Positions 51,749 through 59,079 of a stretch of DNA of 64,000 bases are shown one piece after another. Origin of the DNA: Marinobacter nauticus (GTDB lineage Bacteria > Pseudomonadota > Gammaproteobacteria > Enterobacterales > Shewanellaceae); the NCBI RefSeq assembly GCF_019801015.1, contig NZ_JAHVJZ010000003.1:62001-126000 (forward strand), in the 5' to 3' direction. Position numbers and translations under genes: made by a program. Position 1 is the stretch's first letter; each line of letters starts with the position of its first letter. Below the pieces are notes generated by a model. The model searched no databases, was not told the origin of the DNA, and saw only the letters and a program-made list of their open reading frames with translations.

Positions 51749-52023
51749 CCTGACTCCCTGGCAAAGTACGCGGCGGACTTTTTTAAAATATCGCTTTCTT
51801 CAGTTACTTGCCTGAGCTCCGCTCGTAACCGCCGGATTTCAGCTTGCTGGGCACTTTCTTCCTGCTGCTGAGCTTCAGGTTTTCCGGAGCGTTTTAGAAA
51901 AGCGTAGAGACTGTGGCTGGATACAACTAAGTTGCGTGAAACCTCGGCCACAGAACGACCACGATCGGTCACCTGTTTGACCGCTTCGATCTTAAATTCT
52001 TCCGGATATCGCTGATTTGTCAT
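51745..52023 (-). CDS. IS3 transposase orfA
   Basis: A 92-residue helix-turn-helix protein (MTNQRYPEEFKIEAVKQVTD) with a C-terminal leucine-zipper-like region (AEIRRLRAELRQVTEESDIL). AAAAAAG (plus-strand 51778-51784) is the slippery heptamer for -1 frameshifting into orfB. It binds the IS ends and, fused to OrfB, forms the transposase. Confidence 0.92.
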   Translation of the reverse strand: MTNQRYPEEFKIEAVKQVTDRGRSVAEVSRNLVVSSHSLYAFLKRSGKPEAQQQEESAQQAEIRRLRAELRQVTEESDILKKSAAYFARESG

Positions 52024-52167
52024 AACACCTCCTTGATTGCCTCATTCTAAGGCTTTGAGGTGTCTAGGAAAGTGGGGGCGATTCACCTCCCATATCCTCC
52101 ACCCAATGGACATGACCAACCCTACACTGGAGTGCATTTTGATAAAGGCTGGAGTTAATCGATGTAT

Positions 52168-53151
52168 CTATGCGGCGAACAAACGACGAGCGTTGCCTGA
52201 ACCCCGAATTCGGACGGTTTCTTCGTAGCAATGGCACCTTTGGAGGCTGGACAATGTGCCAGCACGGCAGCCGAACTGGTACTCAAATCCTTTGGTTAGG
52301 GTCAGCCAGTTGGGGATGGATATGCCAAGGCGGTGGGTTAAAGACGGTGCGCTCTCCGGGATATGTCCGGGTTTATCGGCTCTCTGAGCCCGTCCGGTGA
52401 ATTCCACCACCTCCAGATAGTCGTTCAGGTGGCAGGGCAACGCGTTGTCATTGTTGCCGCTGTCGGTTTGGAAGCGCTTTAACGTGGTTGGCTGTTCGCC
52501 CTTTAGCGCTGCTCGGATACGCTGCTGAATGCTGGTGTGGTCTGAAGCCTCTGGCGTTCTGGCAATGTTGGCCCGGATGGGGTTGAGGTCAACATAGGCC
52601 ATGCAGGTTAACAGCGCTTGTTCATCCAGCAGGGCCTGAGACTTAAAGCGCCCTTCCCAGAAGCGTCCGGTGCAGCCGTCTTCCCGGTTGGCCATTCGGG
52701 CGATGGGTTCGTTAAGGGCCCGCATAAACCAGCTGATGTCGGTCAATCTTTGCCGGTAGGTTTCCACCAGCAGTTCAACCGCCAGTCGCTCGGCTTTGGT
52801 CATCTGGTCATACTCTTCTGGACGGCAGTATCGCCGGGTTAACGGCATGCCCTCGTAGAGTTGATGCCATCGCATCAGTACCGTTTGGGCGTCCCAGCTT
52901 TCTGCCCGCTCTGGCTCGGCGCACAGCACCACATGGGTGTGGTTGCTCATTACCGCAAAGGCGCACACGCTGATGGCGAAGGTGTCCGTCAGGCTCAGCA
53001 GTCGGTCTTCAACCCATTGGCGCCGGTGTTCGTAACTCTTACCCGTATAGGGGTCTTCCCCACACAAGTAGCTTCGCCGCACACAGCGACTGATGCAGTG
53101 GTAGTAACAGGTATCCTGAAGGTTCACCTGGTTTCGACGGGCCTGAGGCAT
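52168..53151 (-). CDS. REP-associated (Y1, HUH) transposase
   Basis: A 327-residue TnpA_REP-type protein. The HUH metal motif is HTHVVL near residue 80, and the tyrosine region is AYVDLNPIRANIA near residue 202. RRSYLCGEDPYTGKSYEHRR and the long insert with RFWEGRFKSQALLDEQ are typical of the larger RAYT group of gammaproteobacteria. ATG at 53151 follows AAGGTG at good spacing. The last eight residues and the stop are encoded by the R2 repeat, so the native C-terminus may have been changed. Such enzymes nick and rejoin single-stranded palindromic DNA. Confidence 0.9.
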   Translation of the reverse strand: MPQARRNQVNLQDTCYYHCISRCVRRSYLCGEDPYTGKSYEHRRQWVEDRLLSLTDTFAISVCAFAVMSNHTHVVLCAEPERAESWDAQTVLMRWHQLYEGMPLTRRYCRPEEYDQMTKAERLAVELLVETYRQRLTDISWFMRALNEPIARMANREDGCTGRFWEGRFKSQALLDEQALLTCMAYVDLNPIRANIARTPEASDHTSIQQRIRAALKGEQPTTLKRFQTDSGNNDNALPCHLNDYLEVVEFTGRAQRADKPGHIPESAPSLTHRLGISIPNWLTLTKGFEYQFGCRAGTLSSLQRCHCYEETVRIRGSGNARRLFAA

Positions 53152-53160
53152 AAGCGCACC

Positions 53161-53445
53161 TTGAGAGGCTGTGGCTGATACCAATGAACCTAGGCCCTGA
53201 AAATATTAATCTCCCTAAAAATGAGCCAAAGGATGGGTGTCCAATTAGCTCATGATGCCATCGCAACGCCAAGGCGGATTGCAAGCAGTTGGGTAGCGCT
53301 GGGCTTCTCGACGTGCGATGCCCCACGGGTGCAAAAGTGGGTGTCCAATTAGGCATTGAGAGGCTGTGGCTGATACCAATGAACCTAGACCCGGAAAATA
53401 TTAATCTCCCTAAAAATGAGCCAAAGGATGGGTGTCCAATTAGCT
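53161..53445. repeat. Two 90-bp direct repeats flanking a truncated attC-like repeat
   Basis: 53161-53250 and 53356-53445 differ at about two bases. Between them (53251-53355) lies the right part of the attC-like repeat, ending GTGTCCAATTAGGC. A third, partial copy of the 90-mer end occurs at about 54277-54312. This is directly upstream of the RAYT gene. Confidence 0.92.
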
Positions 53446-53499
53446 ATTAGCTGGTGGGAATTGCTAGTAATGATGATGGTTAAAACCGTAATACCGGGA

Positions 53500-53524
53500 G
53501 TCAGGATCCCGAAGGGATCCTGAC
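53500..53524 (-). terminator. Perfect 11-bp hairpin after the DUF6210-like gene
   Basis: GTCAGGATCCC-GAA-GGGATCCTGAC. It lies nine bases after the stop of the minus-strand gene at 53533. No T-run follows, so it may protect or weakly terminate the transcript. Confidence 0.5.
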
Positions 53525-53532
53525 CTTTACTG

Positions 53533-53940
53533 TTAATCACTATTAGGCCAAGTTAATACGCCTTTCATCTCCTTTTCATAGTTAACGGGGTTGTTTTCGG
53601 TGCTCTTTATGGTCACATATACCCATGACTCTAATGAATCTTCTAGTTTGGTGTTATCAACTGAAACTCCGCTCGTTTCAGGGTTATTCTGCAATAGCTT
53701 GTCAATAGACTGTGCCAAATCTCTACTCACTGACTCTGAATTTACAAAAAGCTGACCTAGCTTATATTCTAAGGAAGATTCAAAATCATCAGGGTCGCAA
53801 TCAAAGTTGAAAGGTACAAAATGACCTTCCATTTCAGATTGAAAACAAGCTGTCCCTCCAGTCTGATTGAAGTAGACGCAGTTGGATTCAGCCTGAATAA
53901 CTAAACCCGCGCCTACCATATCCCATAAACATACCTTCAT
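53533..53940 (-). CDS. Cassette gene, DUF6210-like protein
   Basis: A 135-residue protein with LVIQAESNCVYFNQTGGTAC near the start and EGHFVPF after it, which recalls DUF6210 proteins (from memory). AAAGGAG lies nine bases before the ATG. No signal peptide or membrane helix. DUF6210-like proteins are often found in variable toxin/immunity loci; an immunity role is a guess. It lies between attC-like repeats at 53251-53355 and 53996-54275. Confidence 0.6.
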   Translation of the reverse strand: MKVCLWDMVGAGLVIQAESNCVYFNQTGGTACFQSEMEGHFVPFNFDCDPDDFESSLEYKLGQLFVNSESVSRDLAQSIDKLLQNNPETSGVSVDNTKLEDSLESWVYVTIKSTENNPVNYEKEMKGVLTWPNSD

Positions 53941-53995
53941 TGTTTAAAGCTCCTTTTCTAGAACGAGTGAGGCTTATGAATATACGAATCAAGCA

Positions 53996-54275
53996 GCTTA
54001 ACTGGACACCCACCTTAAGAGCTACCTTAAGAGCTTTAGTTCTCCGCAGCTTGTGATGCCCTCGCAACGCTAAGGCGGGTTGCAAGCAGGTGGGTAGCGC
54101 TGGGCTTCTCGATATGTGATGCCCCAAGCTTAACTGGACACCCACCTTAAGAGCTTTAGTTCTCCGCAGCTTGTGATACCCCCGCAACGCTAAGGCAGAT
54201 TGCAAGCAGTTGGGTAGCGCTGGGCTTCTCGACATGCGATGCCCCACGGGTGCAAAAGTGGGTGTCCAATTAGGC
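53996..54275 (-). repeat. Two tandem attC-like repeats
   Basis: A shortened copy (53996-54127) and a full 148-bp copy (54128-54275). On the minus strand the full copy begins GCCTAATTGGACACCCAC and ends GTGGGTGTCCAGTTAAGC, 16 of 18 bases complementary. Inner arms GAAGCCC..GCGCTA and TAGCG..GGGCATC pair around a 22-base loop. Homology with other copies stops exactly at these ends. Confidence 0.88.
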
Positions 54276-54375
54276 ACTAAAAATGAGCCAAAGGATGGGT
54301 GTCCAATTAGCCGGTGTCCAATCAAAGGTTGCCGGTGTCCAATCAAAGGTTGTTAGAATATACCCCAACCAATCA

Positions 54376-54630
54376 CTAGTTCGCATATTTTTTAAATTTA
54401 CTCACAAGAAAGAAATAAAGAAAGGAGAAGATAAAAAAGCTCACCCCCAATAGCAGAGCTCCGTAATCCTCTACTAGAAATGTCATTTCAAACTCAAAGA
54501 TAAACAACAAAAAGAACACATGTAGAATAATTGCTAGAACTAGCGTAGTCATCATCGCTGCTAGTTCTACCCATACTAAACGGTCCTTTTTTCCGAATAG
54601 CTTACATAATGTGAAAAATAGATACTTCAT
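54376..54630 (-). CDS. Cassette gene, two-helix membrane protein
   Basis: An 84-residue protein with two strongly hydrophobic helices (about 24-47 and 57-78) and lysine-rich ends. The ATG overlaps the stop of the gene at 54630 (TGATG), so the two form a cistron pair, as toxin-immunity pairs often do. No family recognised. An adjacent GTG would add one residue. Confidence 0.6.
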   Translation of the reverse strand: MKYLFFTLCKLFGKKDRLVWVELAAMMTTLVLAIILHVFFLLFIFEFEMTFLVEDYGALLLGVSFFIFSFLYFFLVSKFKKYAN

Positions 54631-54830
54631 CACTGCGTACTTCCCGTAGGTGCTTGGAATTCTTCTTCGCGCCTACCCACAACTTTATCATATATAAATT
54701 TGGTCAAATTTCCTCCCGACAAATAGTCGGCCCCATAATATGCAGCCGCTATTCCCCAGCCAACTGGACCTGCGAAAGCTGCTGCACCTGCGGCAATATC
54801 GGCTATACCATCCACACCACGTAAGACCAT
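54630..54830 (-). CDS. Cassette gene fragment starting at the repeat edge
   Basis: A 66-residue frame that opens at the repeat itself: the in-frame stop before it is the TAA in GTTAAGC, and the ATG is only about ten bases further. The sequence GIADIAAGAAAFAGPVGWGI then AAYYGADYLSGGNLTKFIYD looks like the end of a larger protein, similar in flavour to polymorphic-toxin C-terminal regions. No ribosome site is evident. Possibly a truncated toxin tip captured with its partner gene. Confidence 0.5.
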   Translation of the reverse strand: MVLRGVDGIADIAAGAAAFAGPVGWGIAAAYYGADYLSGGNLTKFIYDKVVGRREEEFQAPTGSTQ

Positions 54831-54840
54831 GTCTTCAGTA

Positions 54841-55030
54841 GCTTAACTGGACACCCACCTTAAGAGCTTTAGTTCTCCGCAGCTTGTGATGCCCTCGCAA
54901 CGCTAAGGCGGATTGCAAGCAGGTGGGTAGCGCTGGGCTTCCCGATATGTGATGCCCCACGGATGCAAAAGTGCGTGTCCAATTAGGTACCACGGATACA
55001 AAGCGTGCAAAAGTGGGTGTCCAATTAGGT
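54841..55030 (-). repeat. attC-like repeat with a duplicated 5' end
   Basis: A full 148-bp copy (54841-54988) ending GTTAAGC on the minus strand, plus a 42-bp partial copy of the other end (54989-55030). The ankyrin gene's stop codon (TAA) is formed by CCTAATT of the outer copy. Confidence 0.88.
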
Positions 55031-55774
55031 TTCTCTGGGTGATACATTCACACCGTTTTGTTCTAGGTATTTAATTACTTTGCCTCTCCATTGATAAAGT
55101 TCGCTACCTTTAGATATGTTGTTATCTTCTATTCTATCCTTAATGGTTTTGCCCCACCTGTTCCCTAGCCTGAAGTCAGCACCATGTTCAAGTAAGTGAT
55201 AAACAATATCATATTGATTAAGAGAAGCTGCCGCTATTAATGGTGTATCTCCTGCACCATCTTGGGCGTTTATTTCTGCACCATGCTTTAGAAGAAGCAG
55301 TAAGTGTTCTAGGTGTCCCGGTGAAATAGCATCAAAGATAACATTTCGCTTTCTATTAGGGTGAAAATAGTTTGCATCACCACCATTTTCTAAAGCCATT
55401 CTTAGGTAGGTTGGGTCATCAGCAGATGCTGCGAACGTCATGACAGAGCCTCCCGTAGCAACAGGTAAGTTCGGGTTAGCTCCAAGCTTGAGCAATAAAC
55501 CAAATCCTTTTTCGCTTTTTTCCCCTAATACCCAAAGCAATGGAGTCATGCCATCTTTGCCTTGGTGGTTAATGTTGACCCCTTTCTTCATTAATTCAGA
55601 TACTGCCTCTTCATTACCGCTCATTGCTGATGTTGCCATCTTAATTACTGAAGGGTCATCAAAAAAATCTGTTGGTTTATTGGTGTAAGTGTTCATTCCC
55701 GCTTCACTACAGGCTGTTAAAGGAAGCAGGAGCATCAATATACCTGCAATTATCCAGTTGTTTCTCATTATCAT
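55025..55774 (-). CDS. Cassette gene, ankyrin-repeat lipoprotein
   Basis: From the ATG at 55774 (GGAG eight bases upstream) the protein has 249 residues. It has a lipoprotein signal (LTAC; Cys at about 22) and about four ankyrin repeats between residues 40 and 215, such as DGMTPLLWVLGEKSEKGFGL and GDTPLIAAASLNQYDIVYHL. Ankyrin lipoproteins of this kind often act as immunity proteins for Rhs/T6SS toxins. It overlaps the preceding fragment gene by four bases. Its stop lies in the attC-like repeat, so the gene and repeat form one unit. Confidence 0.75.
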   Translation of the reverse strand: MIMRNNWIIAGILMLLLPLTACSEAGMNTYTNKPTDFFDDPSVIKMATSAMSGNEEAVSELMKKGVNINHQGKDGMTPLLWVLGEKSEKGFGLLLKLGANPNLPVATGGSVMTFAASADDPTYLRMALENGGDANYFHPNRKRNVIFDAISPGHLEHLLLLLKHGAEINAQDGAGDTPLIAAASLNQYDIVYHLLEHGADFRLGNRWGKTIKDRIEDNNISKGSELYQWRGKVIKYLEQNGVNVSPRET

Positions 55775-56010
55775 TTTTGCCACTCCGGAGAAGCTAATAC
55801 TTCATTCATACCATGTAGTTGATATGAGCGATACGCCTTGTATGCTGGTGAGTGCCACCACTTAATGGGGTTTGCTGCATTAATAGGGATTCGTCTCCCA
55901 ACAGCACTTTGGAGAGAATTCAATATTTCACCCTTCACATAGTACGCAGATATTAATTTGTTCGCACCAGACATGCTTCCGCCGTATCTTCCTATTGTTG
56001 AAGGGTTCAC
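55771..56010 (-). CDS. Cassette gene fragment, possibly a clipped toxin C-terminus
   Basis: The frame is open from the repeat edge (TAA in GTTAAGC near 56073) to the stop at 55771, about 100 codons. The only start candidates are weak, such as the GTG at 56010. The protein (SGANKLISAYYVKGEILNSL ... WWHSPAYKAYRSYQLHGMNE) is not recognised. It looks like a C-terminal piece lacking its own start signals, followed directly by a possible immunity gene. Confidence 0.45.
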   Translation of the reverse strand: MNPSTIGRYGGSMSGANKLISAYYVKGEILNSLQSAVGRRIPINAANPIKWWHSPAYKAYRSYQLHGMNEVLASPEWQK

Positions 56011-56071
56011 TCGTGCAGCGTTGAATGTGGTTGCGTATGTATTGGTGATGATGGCAGCAGCACTCGCAACA

Positions 56072-56231
56072 GCTTAACTGGACACCCACCTTAAGAGCTA
56101 CCTTAAGAGCTTTAGTTCTCCGCAGCTTGTGATGCCCTCGCAACGCTAAGGCGGATTGCAAGCAGGTGGGTAGCGCTGGGCTTCTCGATATGTGATGCCC
56201 CACGGATGCAAAAGTGCGTGTCCAATTAGGT
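56072..56231 (-). repeat. attC-like repeat (160 bp)
   Basis: Same family as 54841-54988 with an extra 12-bp TTAAGAGCTACC duplication. On the minus strand it runs from ACCTAATTGGACACGCAC to GTGGGTGTCCAGTTAAGC. Confidence 0.88.
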
Positions 56232-56284
56232 ATTGGTTTCGACCGCAACTGGACACCCACCTTAAGTGGCGTAACTGGAGTGGC

Positions 56285-56516
56285 GTAACTGGACACCCAT
56301 TTTTTATCTGCATTTGAAAAGTGCATGTCTGCACTCACCTTCTCGGTCCTAAACTAAGCCCGTTTGACTGGTCCATCAAGGGCTCTTGGCCCCTTTAAGC
56401 CCATAACCTCCCATATCTTCCACCCAATGGACATGACCAACCCTACACTGGAGTGCATTTCGATAAAGGCTGGAGTTAATCGATGTATCTATGCGGCGAA
56501 CAAGCGACGAGCGTTG
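56285..56516. repeat. 230-bp repeat R2, intact copy
   Basis: The uninterrupted version of the repeat split by the IS3 element at 50855. It includes CATAACCTCCCATAT, the empty target site. Short GTAACTGGA fragments precede it. No ORF is convincing inside it. Confidence 0.9.
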
Positions 56517-56518
56517 GC

Positions 56519-56675
56519 TCTTAACTGGACCCCCACCTTAAGAGCTTTAGCTCTCCGCAGCTTGTGATGCCACCGCAACGCTAAGGCGGATTGCAAGCAG
56601 TTGGGTAGCGCGGGGCTTCTCGACATGTGATGCCCCACGGATGCAAAAGCGTGCAAAGTGGGTGTCCAATTAGGC
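56519..56675 (-). repeat. attC-like repeat (157 bp, diverged)
   Basis: Same family; one end reads CTTAACTGGACCCCCAC (plus strand) with a single change and the first base of the core altered. It abuts the intact R2 copy. Confidence 0.85.
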
Positions 56676-56794
56676 TTATTAGGCATTAGTTTTAGCTTTA
56701 GTTTTTCAGAACATGGTTAAAAACCATAAAGATTTATACGGTGATGGAGATTGCTAGTAATGCTGAAGTAGGTTTGGAACTATGATTATGGGTA

Positions 56795-56822
56795 GAAAAA
56801 GGCCAGCTTATTGTCGGCCTTT
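56795..56822 (-). terminator. Terminator after the small membrane gene at 56828
   Basis: Read leftward, AAAGGCC-GACAATAAGCT-GGCCTTTTT lies six bases after the stop codon. Confidence 0.75.
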
Positions 56823-56827
56823 AGCGC

Positions 56828-57073
56828 TTAATTTATAAAACGAAGTGTTACAGCTAACAATATGGGGATAACATGAAAGAAGACAAAAGACTTTTTAAGA
56901 CCCCAGTCTTTACATATAAGCTGATAACCAACTGTATATGCAATTGCAATGGCAACACCTAAGAAGTAAAACGCTTTATCTGAATCAATGCCAATCTCGC
57001 CATCGAAGGCGAACCCTAAACAGCCAGCAAGAACCATAATTGTGGATATAATCGTAGCCAATATCTTAATCAT
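56828..57073 (-). CDS. Cassette gene, three-helix small membrane protein
   Basis: An 81-residue protein with helices at about 5-24, 34-52 and 62-78. It is AT-rich and has its own terminator. The ATG lies about 52 bases after GTTAAGC of the repeat at 57126. No family is recognised. Confidence 0.6.
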   Translation of the reverse strand: MIKILATIISTIMVLAGCLGFAFDGEIGIDSDKAFYFLGVAIAIAYTVGYQLICKDWGLKKSFVFFHVIPILLAVTLRFIN

Positions 57074-57125
57074 TTCTGCAAACTTCTCTCAATTGACGTC
57101 TTGCTGTCATGAATTATTTTAAGTA

Positions 57126-57285
57126 GCTTAACTGGACACCCACCTTAATAGCTACCTTAAGAGCTTTAGTTCTCCGCAGCTTGTGATGCCCCCGCAACGC
57201 TAAGGCGGATTGCAAGCAGGTGGGTAGCGCTGGGCTTCCCGATATGTGATGCCCCACGGATGCAAAAGTGCGTGTCCAATTAGGT
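57126..57285 (-). repeat. attC-like repeat at the right end of the array (160 bp)
   Basis: Same family and boundaries as the copy at 56072. Extra fragments GGCCAATTAGGT and GAATTAGGTAC follow to about 57308. The following 57309-57463, before the cytochrome gene, contains no gene or repeat I can name. Confidence 0.88.
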
Positions 57286-57463
57286 GGCCAATTAGGTGAA
57301 TTAGGTACACTCCCGTCAGCGTGCCCCCTCCCGATCCAGTTCACAATCCCACCAAACGGTTCGTTTTGGACCATTTGTCAGCTCATCCGGACCTGTGTCG
57401 GCTGAACGTCGATCAGTACTTTTCCCTTTGCGATAAGCACCATAACAGCAATAGGGAATGATG

Positions 57464-59005
57464 ATGAGAAGACACACTTTAACGCCGGTGGCAAAGGGGT
57501 TGATGGCCTGCTGCATCGCGGCGACGCTGGCTGCCTGTGGCAGCGACAGTGATGATGGCAACGGCAACCTGCCGCCGGTGGCCATTCCGGTTTCCGCGGT
57601 GGCGCTGATGGGCGAAGCCACCGCCGTGGATGTGCTCGCCAACGATGTCGATCCGGACGGCGATGCCCTGACCCTGACCGCGGTCGAGCTGACCAGCGGC
57701 ATCGGTGAGGCGAGCATCAAGGACAAACTGCTCTGGTTTGAGTCTGACGAGGAGGGCCTGGCCCGGGTCAGCTACACCATCAGTGATGGCCGCGGTGGCG
57801 TGGCCGAGTCCTACGCCGAAATCGAGGTGAAGCTGAGCCTGCAGAGCTACGTCGGCACCGAAACCTGTCTGCGCTGTCACCAGGATAAGGCCAGCTATAT
57901 GCTGACCGGCCACAACTTCAAACTGAGCCCGGTGGTGGACGGCCAGGCACCGCAGTTCCCATACACCAACATCGATGACACCATTAACTTCGTTCACGGC
58001 GTGGAAAACTCCGCCGGTGATCCGGAAGGCTGGGAAGACGTCAGCTACGTGATTGGCGGCTACCTGCGCACCGTGATGTTTATGGATAAGCACGGCTACA
58101 TCATGTCCGGCGAATCCACCCGCATCGTGCTGCCGGAGAACGGTGAAGAGTACGGCCCGGAGCACGCCTTTGCCTACGCCCCCGGCGACGGCCCGGATTC
58201 TCATCCTTACAACTGCGGACGCTGCCACGCCACCGGCTGGCGTGACTTCACCTCTGAAGCTGGGGACGACCGCAACCCGCACCACCAGGACGATATGATC
58301 GGCATTGCCGGCACCTTTGAACAGGCCGGTGTGCAGTGTGAAGCCTGCCACGGCGCCGGCAGTGATCACGCCAAAGCACCGACCCCGGACAACATCACCC
58401 GCATCGCCAAAGGCCGTACTGCGGCCAGCCTGCAGGGCCCGACCATGGCTTACGGCCAGCCCATCGCCTGTGGCGAGTGCCACTCCAAAGACGGTGAGCG
58501 CCGCTACCCCAGCTACGTCAGCCCCTACAACGCCGAGTTCGGTGGTGACAGCCTGGGTGGCCGCGTGGTTGAGTACTCTCAGGGTGGCCGTTACGCCATC
58601 GATGGCCTGCTGGGGATGAACCCGGACACCGGCAAAGCAGAGGGCGCCAAGCGTCTGTTCCACTGCAGCGAGTGTCATAACCCGCACCAGTCCACCCAGA
58701 ACCGCGATAAGCCGGAGCACGCCGGTGCCCTGACCAAAGCCTGTCAGGATTGTCACGGTGAAGTGAAGTTTGCGGACGGCATCGGCGCCCAACACGCCGG
58801 CTTCGCCAGCTGTAACGACTGCCACATGCCGGGCAGCGCCCACATGTTCAAGATTGACCTGTCCCAGCCGTCCGACGACGCCTACCACTTCTCTGCCGAT
58901 GGTAAGTTCCGTCAGCCCTGGCTGCGTCCGGTGGAAGCCTGTCAGCGCTGCCATCAGGAAGATTACGACGACCGGGCCGCGATGGTAGACACCATCCACC
59001 GCTGA
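57464..59005 (+). CDS. Octahaem c-type cytochrome lipoprotein
   Basis: A 513-residue protein from the ATG at 57464 (AGGGA six bases upstream; two ATGs just before are too close to it). A lipoprotein signal (LAACGS) anchors it. Residues about 40-125 form a cadherin/Ig-like domain (DVLANDVDPDGDALTLTAVE). Eight CXXCH haem sites follow: CLRCH, CGRCH, CEACH, CGECH, CSECH, CQDCH, CNDCH and CQRCH, with extra His nearby for bis-His ligation. It is probably an outer-membrane or periplasmic electron carrier or a multihaem reductase. No partner porin or other cytochrome is nearby, so the acceptor is unknown. Confidence 0.88.
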   Translation: MRRHTLTPVAKGLMACCIAATLAACGSDSDDGNGNLPPVAIPVSAVALMGEATAVDVLANDVDPDGDALTLTAVELTSGIGEASIKDKLLWFESDEEGLARVSYTISDGRGGVAESYAEIEVKLSLQSYVGTETCLRCHQDKASYMLTGHNFKLSPVVDGQAPQFPYTNIDDTINFVHGVENSAGDPEGWEDVSYVIGGYLRTVMFMDKHGYIMSGESTRIVLPENGEEYGPEHAFAYAPGDGPDSHPYNCGRCHATGWRDFTSEAGDDRNPHHQDDMIGIAGTFEQAGVQCEACHGAGSDHAKAPTPDNITRIAKGRTAASLQGPTMAYGQPIACGECHSKDGERRYPSYVSPYNAEFGGDSLGGRVVEYSQGGRYAIDGLLGMNPDTGKAEGAKRLFHCSECHNPHQSTQNRDKPEHAGALTKACQDCHGEVKFADGIGAQHAGFASCNDCHMPGSAHMFKIDLSQPSDDAYHFSADGKFRQPWLRPVEACQRCHQEDYDDRAAMVDTIHR

Positions 59006-59017
59006 TCCGATACAATA

Positions 59018-59046
59018 GGGGCGCCAGGATGACCTGGCGCCCTTTT
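59018..59046 (+). terminator. Rho-independent terminator after the cytochrome gene
   Basis: GGGCGCCAGG-ATGA-CCTGGCGCCC followed by TTTT, 12 bases after the stop. Confidence 0.88.
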
Positions 59047-59079
59047 CTATTGGCAACCCAACGACGATCATCCGCCTCC

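Larger units (their letters stand above)
50855..52085 (-). mobile_element. IS3-family insertion sequence (1231 bp)
   Basis: Terminal inverted repeats start TGAATCGCCCC at both ends and continue with about 70-80% identity through TTAGACAC/CTAGACAC. The target duplication is CCT (50852-50854 and 52086-52088); the uninterrupted target CATAACCTCCCATAT is seen at about 56404-56418, so the insertion site is proven within the window. It carries overlapping orfA and orfB with a slippery AAAAAAG. Confidence 0.95.
50731..52195. repeat. 230-bp repeat R2, left copy, split by an IS3 element
   Basis: The halves 50731-50854 and 52086-52195 together match the intact copy at 56285-56516 almost base for base. 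The outer end carries TAACTGGACACCCAT, related to the end of the attC-like repeats. The IS fills the middle. Confidence 0.9.

Noticed and set aside
49087-57308. Prophage or ICE integrated at the tRNA
   Set aside because: No integrase, phage structural or conjugation gene and no duplicated tRNA end is present.
54835-57374. Several 65-152-residue minus-strand frames with shared sequence such as GHHKLRRTKALKVGVQLS
   Set aside because: The shared peptide is simply the translation of the attC-like repeats; these are not genes.
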